Below, piece after piece: positions 26,665 to 33,924 of a DNA stretch of 64,000 nucleotides (position 1 is its first letter; each line of letters starts with the position of its first letter). The position numbers and the translations under genes are program-made. The stretch covers positions 1 to 64,000 of the forward strand of contig PNOH01000025.1 in NCBI GenBank assembly GCA_013824715.1, in the 5' to 3' direction. Under the pieces are notes generated by a model. The model ran no database searches. It saw only the letters and a program-made list of their open reading frames with translations, and was not told the origin of the DNA. Source of the DNA: Odoribacter sp. (GTDB taxonomy: Bacteria; Bacteroidota; Bacteroidia; Bacteroidales; Prolixibacteraceae).

Positions 26665-28005
26665 ATGAAGATGAAAATAGTAATTGCCGGAGCCGGTGAA
26701 GTTGGAACACACCTTGCCAAAATGTTAAGCAAAGAAAAACACGATATCATATTGATGGATGAAGATTCGGAAAAGCTTCATCAGATTTCAAGCCATATTG
26801 ATTTACTGACTGTAACTGGATATGCCAATTCGATCAGAGACCTTCAGGAAGCAGGCACACAGGATGCTGATTTATTTATTGCTGTAACCCCATTTGAAGA
26901 TCGGAACATTGTAGCCTGCTTAATTGCCAAAGACCTGGGAGCCAAAAGAACAGTTGCACGGGTAAATAACGGCGAATTTTTGAATCCTCATAACCGCGCA
27001 CGATTTACCAAATTTGGCGTGGATGAAATTATTTATCCTGAAAATTTAGCGGCGAAAGAAATTGTAAATTCGATTAAGCAGGTTGGTACCCGTGAAATGA
27101 TTGAATTCTCTGGAGGAAAATTGATTTTAATGGGAATAAAAGTTCGTGGAAATGCACCGATTGTTAATCGAACTATGGAAGATATTTCACTAACCGATGA
27201 GGCAATTCGCACCGTAGCAATATCAAGGGAAAATAAAGTTTTTATTCCTCGCGGAAAATCAGTAATCTTAAATGGGGACATTGTATTTTTCATTACTAAC
27301 AAAGCAAATAAAGATCAGATTTTTAATCTTTGCGGAAAAAAAATCTATGAGATAAAAAACATCATGATTCTTGGTGGTAGCCGGATAGCTCAAAAAGCTG
27401 TTGAAAAACTTGGCGACCAGTATCACATTAAAATTATTGAATACGATAGGGACCGAAGCATTCGCTTAGCCGGGAAGCTTAGGAATGCATTGGTTATTCA
27501 TGGTGATGGCCGAAACATGGAATTACTGAAAGAAGAATCGCTGGAGAAAATGGATGCTTTTGTTGCCGTAACCGGAAATTCAGAAACAAATATATTATCG
27601 TGCCAACTAGCTAAATCAATTGGGGTAAAACGCACTATTGCAGAAATTGAGAATATCGACTTTCTGAATATGGCTGAAGAAATGGGAATTGGGAGTATTA
27701 TTAATAAAAAACTGCTTGCTGCAAGTTATATTTATAAATATACCATGGGTACTTCTGTATCTCAGGTCAAATGTTTAACCGCTTCTGATGCTGATGTTTT
27801 TGAGTTTGAGGTAAAAAATGAATCAAAGATTACCAGTAAACCGCTGCGTGAACTTTCCTTCCCTGAAGATGCTATCGTTGGTGGGGTAATCAGGGGTGAT
27901 AAAGGATTTGTCGCAACTGGCGATACCCAAATTAAAATTGGAGATTTAGTTGTTGTTTTTGCTCTGACTTCTGCAATCAGCAAGATTGAAAAGTTTTTTA
28001 ACTAA
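26665..28005 (+). CDS. trkA: Trk potassium uptake regulatory NAD-binding protein
   Basis: A 446-residue cytoplasmic protein with two RCK halves. Each has a Rossmann glycine motif (MKIVIAGAGEVGTHLAKML at the start; KNIMILGGSRIAQKAVEKLG at about 230) and a TrkA-C domain (GGKLILMGIKVRGNAP; DVFEFEVKNESKITSKPLRE). ATGs at 26665 and 26671 are both possible; the frame is open upstream but not protein-like. TrkA gates the TrkH channel in response to NAD(H) and nucleotides. trkH begins 21 bases downstream, forming a two-gene operon. Confidence 0.95.
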   Translation: MKMKIVIAGAGEVGTHLAKMLSKEKHDIILMDEDSEKLHQISSHIDLLTVTGYANSIRDLQEAGTQDADLFIAVTPFEDRNIVACLIAKDLGAKRTVARVNNGEFLNPHNRARFTKFGVDEIIYPENLAAKEIVNSIKQVGTREMIEFSGGKLILMGIKVRGNAPIVNRTMEDISLTDEAIRTVAISRENKVFIPRGKSVILNGDIVFFITNKANKDQIFNLCGKKIYEIKNIMILGGSRIAQKAVEKLGDQYHIKIIEYDRDRSIRLAGKLRNALVIHGDGRNMELLKEESLEKMDAFVAVTGNSETNILSCQLAKSIGVKRTIAEIENIDFLNMAEEMGIGSIINKKLLAASYIYKYTMGTSVSQVKCLTASDADVFEFEVKNESKITSKPLRELSFPEDAIVGGVIRGDKGFVATGDTQIKIGDLVVVFALTSAISKIEKFFN

Positions 28006-28026
28006 TGTTATCTATTTGCCATTGAT

Positions 28027-29472
28027 ATGAATTTTAAATTGATATTCCGTACTCTTGGTCTGTTACTGATTGTTGAAGGAATAGCTATGTTTCTGGCGTT
28101 GATAGTTGCCTTGATATACAATGGCACCGACGTAATTGCTCTGTGTCAATCGGCACTTATTTGCATGGGTACCGGTGGAATTTTATTCTTTGTATTCAGG
28201 AATACCGGCAAAGAAATGGGCAAGCGTGAAGGATTTGTAATTGTGAGCCTGGTTTGGGTCCTTTTTTCATTTTTTGGAAGTTTGCCTTTTATCCTTAGCC
28301 ATACAATTCCAGATTTGACAAATGCATTTTTTGAGACCATGTCGGGTTTCACTACCACAGGATCGTCCATTCTGAACGACATCGAATCATTGCCAAATGG
28401 AATACTTTTCTGGCGTAGCATGACGCAATGGCTTGGAGGTATGGGGATAATTGTTCTTAGTCTTGCTATCTTACCCATTTTTGGTATTGGCGGCATGCAG
28501 CTCTTTTCTGCCGAAGTTCCCGGCCCTGTAGCCGACAAACTTAGTCCACGTATTCAGGCTACTGCAAAAAAACTGTGGGTAATCTACTTTATCTTCACTG
28601 TTGCTGAAATGCTTTTACTTTGGATAGGTGGCATGAGCTTTTTTGATGCCATCAATCATTCTTTCACAACCATGGCAACAGGCGGATATTCAACAAAACA
28701 AGCAAGTATCGCCTACTGGTCTTCTCCTTTTATTCAGTATGTAATCATATTTTTCATGGTTGTGGCCGGAACAAATTTCACTGTATCCTATTTAATGCTG
28801 ACCGGAAAATTCAGAAAGGCAATCCAAAATGAAGAACTTAAATATTATCTGTTTTTTATTTCTGTCTTTACGCTGATTATTTTTGGTGGGCTTTTAATAT
28901 CTAATGAACTGGGATTTGAACAATCATTTCGTGATGCTCTTTTCCAGGTTGTCTCCATTTTAACCACAACAGGTTATGCTACTGCTGATTATCTTCACTG
29001 GACACCATTCCTTACCATAGTCCTGTTTGCTGTTTTCTTTTTTGGTGGAAGCGCCGGTTCGACTGGTGGTGGACTAAAAATTATGAGGATCGTACTTCTA
29101 TTGAAAAACAGTTACTACGAACTTCATCGCCTTATTCATCCAAAAGCAATTATTCCTGTCCGTTTCAACCAAAAGCCTGTTTCTGACCAGATCATAACCA
29201 ATGTATTGGCATTTTTCATGTTTTATTTTGTCATTTTTTTCAGCAGTAGTGTCCTTTTAATGTTGGTCGTCCCCGATTTGCCTTCAGCAATGGGTGCAGT
29301 TGCAACTTCGCTTGGAAATATTGGGCCTGGGTTGGGAATTTTTGGTCCGGCTGAAAACTTCAGCGCACTACATCCGGCTGGAAAATGGTTCCTGTCTTTT
29401 TTAATGTTGTTGGGCCGGCTTGAATTGTTTACGGTATTGGTATTGTTTTCGCCAGCTTTTTGGAAAAGATAG
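28027..29472 (+). CDS. trkH: Trk potassium transporter, channel subunit
   Basis: A 481-residue inner-membrane protein with four M1-P-M2 repeats. Selectivity-filter regions are visible as FETMSGFTTTGSSIL, HSFTTMATGGYSTK, QVVSILTTTGYATAD and ATSLGNIGPGLGIFG. WRSMTQWLGGMGIIVLSLAI is the TrkH/KtrB signature. It forms the K+ pore regulated by TrkA, encoded immediately upstream. The gene ends two bases before the stop of the convergent tsaC-like gene. Confidence 0.96.
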   Translation: MNFKLIFRTLGLLLIVEGIAMFLALIVALIYNGTDVIALCQSALICMGTGGILFFVFRNTGKEMGKREGFVIVSLVWVLFSFFGSLPFILSHTIPDLTNAFFETMSGFTTTGSSILNDIESLPNGILFWRSMTQWLGGMGIIVLSLAILPIFGIGGMQLFSAEVPGPVADKLSPRIQATAKKLWVIYFIFTVAEMLLLWIGGMSFFDAINHSFTTMATGGYSTKQASIAYWSSPFIQYVIIFFMVVAGTNFTVSYLMLTGKFRKAIQNEELKYYLFFISVFTLIIFGGLLISNELGFEQSFRDALFQVVSILTTTGYATADYLHWTPFLTIVLFAVFFFGGSAGSTGGGLKIMRIVLLLKNSYYELHRLIHPKAIIPVRFNQKPVSDQIITNVLAFFMFYFVIFFSSSVLLMLVVPDLPSAMGAVATSLGNIGPGLGIFGPAENFSALHPAGKWFLSFLMLLGRLELFTVLVLFSPAFWKR

Positions 29473-29474
29473 GT

Positions 29475-30089
29475 TCAATCTTTGAAAATGCCCCTTCCCT
29501 GACGGATAACTACAGGAATATCTTCGGTACAATCGATTACTGTTGAAGGAATATTATCACCATATCCACCATCAATTACCAAATCAGCAATTTCCCTGAA
29601 TTTTTCGTAGATCAGTTCCGGATCGGTTGAGTATTCAATAATCTCGTCATCGTCGTGAATGGAGGTTGACATGATCGGGTTTCCCAGTTCACGAACAATC
29701 TCGATAATAATTGAATGGTCAGGTATTCGCACGCCTACCGTTTTTTTCTTTCCTTTGAAATATTTGGGGACATTACTGTTGGCATTTATAATAAAGGTAA
29801 ACGGACCTGGCAAATTGCGTTTTAAAAGTTTAAAAACCTGATTCGAAACCGGTTTCGAAAAACCTGACAAGTGGCTTAAATCGCTGCAAATAAATGAAAA
29901 GTTAGATTTTTCGACTTTTACATTTCTCAACCGTGCAATCTTCTCGACCGCTTTGGAATTGGTAATATCGCAACCCAGACCATAAACGGTATCAGTTGGG
30001 AAAATAATAATACCCCCGCCCCGCAGTACTTCTACAACTTGCCTTATATCTTTCGGATTCGGATTTTCCGGATAGATTTTTAGTAACAT
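29475..30089 (-). CDS. tsaC: L-threonylcarbamoyladenylate synthase (TsaC/YrdC family)
   Basis: A 204-residue enzyme (EC 2.7.7.87) that makes threonylcarbamoyl-AMP for t6A37 modification of tRNA. Motifs: GGGIIIFPTDTVYGLGCDI, KRNLPGPFTFI, KKTVGVRIPDHSI and PIMSTSIHDDDE. The ATG at 30089 is preferred because GGAGGG lies seven bases before it; an ATG at 30101 has no such site. There is no Sua5 C-terminal domain. It is divergent from mnmD, another tRNA-modification gene. Confidence 0.92.
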   Translation of the reverse strand: MLLKIYPENPNPKDIRQVVEVLRGGGIIIFPTDTVYGLGCDITNSKAVEKIARLRNVKVEKSNFSFICSDLSHLSGFSKPVSNQVFKLLKRNLPGPFTFIINANSNVPKYFKGKKKTVGVRIPDHSIIIEIVRELGNPIMSTSIHDDDEIIEYSTDPELIYEKFREIADLVIDGGYGDNIPSTVIDCTEDIPVVIRQGRGIFKD

Positions 30090-30160
30090 TAAGCCCTCCA
30101 TTTTTTGTGAGACCGTAAATTTAGTTATTTTGGCCAGTTCTTTTGTCAAATCTAAAACAC

Positions 30161-30829
30161 ATGAAGAAAGAGTTCCTGATTACTGAGGATGGATCACACA
30201 CCATCTATCTTCCTGAAATAGATGAGCATTACCATTCGGTACACGGAGCAATTCAGGAGTCCATGCATGTTTACATTCAGGAAGGACTTCTTCAGACTAC
30301 AAAAAATGAACTCACGATTCTGGAAATTGGTTTTGGAACAGGGTTAAATGCTTATCTAACCTACTGTTATGCCCGGAAGATGAAAATTAAAGTCCATTAT
30401 TTTAGCATTGAAAAATATCCATTAACAGAATCTGAATATTTGAGATTGAATTACACCGATACTATTTTTCCTGAATTTGCGTTTGTTTTTGAACAAATGC
30501 ATCGCACTGACTGGGATTGTCTTGCAGAGCTCTCGCCTGATTTCAAGCTGCAAAAAATTCATGCCGATTTATTGAGTTTTCAGTTTCAGGCCTTGCCACA
30601 GTTTGATTTGGTTTACTATGATGCTTTTGCTCCGGGGAAACAACCCGAAATGTGGTCGGATGAAATATTAAAAAAAGTTGCCGCTTCGGTGAAAACAGAT
30701 GGGATTTTAACCACTTATTGTGCAAAAGGTTCTGTACGGAGGGCGTTGGCAGCAGCAGGATTTGAAATGGAACGCTTATCCGGTCCCGTTGGAAAAAAAG
30801 AGATTTTAAGGGGTAGGAAGCGAAATTAA
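30161..30829 (+). CDS. mnmD: tRNA U34 methyltransferase MnmD (MnmC2-like domain)
   Basis: A 222-residue SAM-dependent methyltransferase. Motifs are ILEIGFGTGLNAYLTY (SAM site, about residue 55), FDLVYYDAFAPGKQPEMWS (the DAF-P-pe-W catalytic motif of the MnmC C2 family, PF05430) and ILTTYCAKGSVRRALAAAGF. It should methylate nm5s2U34 to mnm5s2U34. The FAD-dependent C1 half of E. coli MnmC is absent, which is usual outside gammaproteobacteria. The ATG at 30161 begins the conserved part. Confidence 0.9.
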   Translation: MKKEFLITEDGSHTIYLPEIDEHYHSVHGAIQESMHVYIQEGLLQTTKNELTILEIGFGTGLNAYLTYCYARKMKIKVHYFSIEKYPLTESEYLRLNYTDTIFPEFAFVFEQMHRTDWDCLAELSPDFKLQKIHADLLSFQFQALPQFDLVYYDAFAPGKQPEMWSDEILKKVAASVKTDGILTTYCAKGSVRRALAAAGFEMERLSGPVGKKEILRGRKRN

Positions 30830-30887
30830 ATTTTCCCCCGATAAAAAAAATAATCTATATTCGTAGCCTGAAAATCAAATTTATAAA

Positions 30888-31499
30888 ATGTCTGATAATC
30901 AATTTAAAGACCGACTGGAAGAGTTCTCCTATTCATTAGGATTGACAATTTCATCAAACCTCATCCAGTCAGGTGTAAAAAATATTGATTCTTTGCAATT
31001 CTTATCTGGTTTTCAGGATACCTTTGCCGGCAATAGACCGAAAATTTCAATGGATGACTCCAATCAGATTTTACAGGAATTTATGTTGGCACAGAATGAA
31101 GAGGAGGCGAACAAAAATTTTGAAGACGGACTATTATTTTTATTGAATAACATTAAAAATGAAAGTGTTATTGAAACTGAAACCGGATTGCAGTATAAAG
31201 TTCTTAAGGAAGGCTACGGCAATTGCCCTTCCATAAAGGATGACGTAAAATGCCATTATCATGGTATTTTGCTCGATGGAACTGTATTCGACAGTTCAGT
31301 AGAACGCCGGCAAGCTGCCATTTTCCCTGTAAGCGCTGTAATTCCAGGCTGGAGCGAAGCTTTACAAATGATGCGTGTAGGATCAAAATGGCGACTGTTT
31401 ATACCTTGTAACCTGGCTTATGGTGATCAGGGGGCAGGTGGGTTGATTAGCCCAAATGCAACTTTAATTTTTGATGTTGAATTATTGGAAATTGTTTAA
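30888..31499 (+). CDS. FKBP-type peptidyl-prolyl isomerase, cytoplasmic Mip-like
   Basis: A 203-residue protein without signal peptide. Residues 1-90 form a Mip-like dimerisation helix region (LEEFSYSLGLTISSNLIQSG). Residues 95-203 are an FKBP domain: GLQYKVLKEGYG, VKCHYHGILLDGTVFDSSVE, VIPGWSEALQMMRVGSKWRL, and a last strand ATLIFDVELLEI. It should catalyse prolyl cis-trans isomerisation (EC 5.2.1.8). A paralogous lipoprotein gene follows 22 bases later. TATATTCG upstream resembles a -7 element with one mismatch. Confidence 0.93.
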   Translation: MSDNQFKDRLEEFSYSLGLTISSNLIQSGVKNIDSLQFLSGFQDTFAGNRPKISMDDSNQILQEFMLAQNEEEANKNFEDGLLFLLNNIKNESVIETETGLQYKVLKEGYGNCPSIKDDVKCHYHGILLDGTVFDSSVERRQAAIFPVSAVIPGWSEALQMMRVGSKWRLFIPCNLAYGDQGAGGLISPNATLIFDVELLEIV

Positions 31500-31521
31500 T
31501 TATATAAATAAAAAGAAGAAC

Positions 31522-32232
31522 ATGAAATTAAGATCATTCATTTATGCGTCGGCCCTTATTATGACTGTAGGAGTTGCCGGTTGCCAAAATTCAGGAAAAA
31601 AAGGCGAGATTACTCTTGCAACTAAAAACGATTCGGTCAGTTACGCTTTAGGTGTTCTGATCGGCGAAAGTAACAAACAACAGATGAAAAGCGCCCCGGG
31701 CGTTGATCAACTGAACAAGGAAATTCTGCTCGCTGCTTTTGAGAAAGCATTTTTGGGAGATTCAATTCAGATAAAAGCTGAAGTTGCTAATGCAAGTGTT
31801 CAGAAATTCTTTGCTGAAATCGCAAAAGTTGAAGGTGATAAAAATCAAAAAGCCGGAGAAGAATTTTTAGCCGCAAACGCTAAAAAATCTGGTGTGGTTA
31901 CACTTCCCAGCGGACTTCAATACGAAATTATCAAAACAGGCGCCGGCGTAAAACCAAAACCTGAAGATGAGGTTAAATGTCATTACCATGGAACTACTAT
32001 TGAAGGTAATGTTTTTGACAGCTCAGTTGATCGCGGCGAGCCTGCTACATTCCCTGTAAACCGAGTTATCCCGGGATGGACTGAAGCTCTTCAGCTTATG
32101 CCAGTCGGATCAAAATGGAAATTATACATTCCATCTGCATTGGCTTATGGCGAACAAGCCCCAAGTCAGGAAATTAAACCGAATTCAACCCTTATTTTTG
32201 AAGTTGAATTGCTCGAAATAGTAAAACAATAA
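31522..32232 (+). CDS. FKBP-type peptidyl-prolyl isomerase lipoprotein
   Basis: A 236-residue lipoprotein. The ATG at 31522 starts a lipoprotein signal (KLRSFIYASALIMTVGVAGC, lipobox VAGC); the frame is open upstream inside the previous gene but not protein-like. A Mip-like helical region follows (VSYALGVLIGESNKQQM), then the FKBP domain (LQYEIIKTGAGVKPKPEDE, CHYHGTTIEGNVFDSSVDRG, VIPGWTEALQLMPVGSKWKL, TLIFEVELLEI). It is the exported counterpart of the gene upstream, probably acting on outer-membrane proteins in the periplasm. The two FKBP domains are close enough to suggest a tandem duplication. Confidence 0.93.
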   Translation: MKLRSFIYASALIMTVGVAGCQNSGKKGEITLATKNDSVSYALGVLIGESNKQQMKSAPGVDQLNKEILLAAFEKAFLGDSIQIKAEVANASVQKFFAEIAKVEGDKNQKAGEEFLAANAKKSGVVTLPSGLQYEIIKTGAGVKPKPEDEVKCHYHGTTIEGNVFDSSVDRGEPATFPVNRVIPGWTEALQLMPVGSKWKLYIPSALAYGEQAPSQEIKPNSTLIFEVELLEIVKQ

Positions 32233-32239
32233 GAATACT

Positions 32240-32611
32240 ATGAGTATGCAGGTAAAAGGAACGCTTCAGCAAATTCTGAAACTGGAATCTGGAGTGAGCA
32301 AAGCTGGCAAAGAATGGAAAAAACAGGATTTTATATTGGTTACCAATGAGCAATTCCCCAAAACGGTATGTTTCACCTTGTTTGGCGACAAAATATCGTT
32401 GATTGACGGAATAACTGAAGGCTCGGAAGTTGAAGTGTATTTTTCAGTTGAATCGCGCGATTTCAATGGCAAATGGTATCACAACATCAATGCCTGGAAA
32501 ATTGAAAAGGGTGGCGCTGTAAATGCAGCAGGTAATTACCCTCCACAGTTTTCGTCCAATGAAATCCCGCCTGAACCCGCTGACGATTCGGGCAACGATC
32601 TGCCATTCTAA
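32240..32611 (+). CDS. DUF3127 OB-fold protein with SSB-like acidic tail
   Basis: A 123-residue protein of the DUF3127 family. The first 90 residues have an OB-fold pattern like single-stranded DNA-binding proteins (VKGTLQQILKL, EWKKQDFILVTNEQFPKTVC, SEVEVYFSVESRDFNGKWYH, NINAWKIE). The tail is Pro/Ala-rich and ends PADDSGNDLPF, which mimics the SSB C-terminal hook (acidic residues then LPF/IPF) that recruits replication and repair enzymes. Function has not been established to my knowledge. It starts eight bases after the FKBP lipoprotein and is followed by a strong terminator. Confidence 0.85.
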   Translation: MSMQVKGTLQQILKLESGVSKAGKEWKKQDFILVTNEQFPKTVCFTLFGDKISLIDGITEGSEVEVYFSVESRDFNGKWYHNINAWKIEKGGAVNAAGNYPPQFSSNEIPPEPADDSGNDLPF

Positions 32612-32612
32612 A

Positions 32613-32655
32613 ATAGAAAAAGGCCATACTCAATGAAGATATGGCCTTTTTCTAT
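32613..32655 (+). terminator. Terminator after the FKBP-DUF3127 operon
   Basis: A perfect 16-bp stem (ATAGAAAAAGGCCATA facing TATGGCCTTTTTCTAT) with an 11-base loop and T-rich 3' arm. The A/T symmetry would let it also serve the minus-strand gene ending at 32669. Confidence 0.8.
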
Positions 32656-32668
32656 GATTAATTTCACT

Positions 32669-33752
32669 CTAAATTTCGATTAAACTATTTTTCAGGGCAA
32701 ACACGATAACTTCTATCATGTTGTTTGCTCCTGATTTTTCCATCAGCTTTGTTCTGTGTTTTTCAAAACTGTACGATCAGAAATAGAAAGCCGGTCAGCA
32801 ATAATCTTTATAGGTAATCCTTCCATTGACAAACAAAGCACCTGATTTTCACGTTTTGTATAGAAGTTATTTCTTTGGTTTTTATGATTTAAGCTCTTCT
32901 GCTTGAATATTTCTGTGATTTTTTCTCCCAAAGCATCAGATATCTTAATATTTTCATGTTTTAGCAAACTATAGATTTCATCAGCAAACTGATGGCCATC
33001 AATTTCAGCATTTACTTTGTTTTCAGGCGCCAGTATTCCGATATATAACTTGTAATTGGAGAATTTTTCAAATTCGGAAATAACCAAATGAATTTGTGAT
33101 TCTTCTTTGTCATGTGTGATGATGGTTACTTCATCATTGAAAATCAAACTTCTCTCAGGACGGTGCTCCTGGATTTTATACTGAACTTTTTAAATGAAGC
33201 CTCATCGAAAAAAGCTTCAATTTTCTTCCCGATGAGATTATTTTCAGTCGTCGCTATTAGGTTAAGAAATGCATGGTTTGCACGAAATACTTTATTTCCA
33301 TCGAACAATACAATACCCACAGGTGAAAGATTAAATAATTGATTGAAACCTAAACGGGCTTCTTCCCTGATCGTTCGGAATTTCTCCAGTCTTCTTTCAA
33401 TCGACCTGATCAAATCGGAATTGACAAATGGCTTTACCAAATAGTCGTCAGCGCCAAGTGACATTCCGAACCGGATATCTTCCAAATCTGAACTTCCTGT
33501 TAAAAATATAAATGGGATCCTGTTCAAAATCGAACTTTCTTCCAAAACCCGATATACCTGATAACCATCAATAGTGTCCATATTAATGTCACACAAAATT
33601 AAATCAGGGTTATATTCAAAAGCTTTTTGTATTCCTGAAGCGCCATTGTTTGTATAACATACGTCATATTTGTGAACAATCAGGATATTCTGTATAGTGA
33701 TCCCTAGTCTTTCATCATCCTCAATAACAAGTATTTTCTTTTGAAAATTCAT
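32669..33752 (-). pseudogene. Response regulator (REC-PAS-LuxR HTH) broken by two frameshifts
   Basis: Three consecutive fragments in shifting frames rebuild one protein. Frame 1 (from ATG 33752) is a REC domain (LVIEDDERLG, LILCDINMDTIDGYQV, FLTGSS, LVKPF) and half a PAS domain. It breaks at an A5 run (33187-33191 on the plus strand as T5). Frame 2 continues the PAS (RSLIFNDEVTIIT) and a LuxR HTH (YTKRENQVLCLSMEGLPIKI, ADRLSISDRTV). It breaks at a second A5 run (32759-32763). Frame 3 completes the HTH (HRTKLMEKSGANNMIEVIVF) and stops at 32669. Adding one A at each run gives 1086 bases, exactly 361 codons plus stop. It may be a decayed gene or an assembly error. Confidence 0.8.
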
Positions 33753-33924
33753 TGACTGCTTATTTAGTTTTCATACATCGTATTTAATATATCGTAAACA
33801 TATCAAACACCACGTATAAATATATCACAAAAACATTGAATTGTCACAAAAACAAAGTTAGAAAATACATTTGATTTATCAGTTTTTCGTAATAAGTTTA
33901 AAATATAAGAGTATTGAAGAAAAT

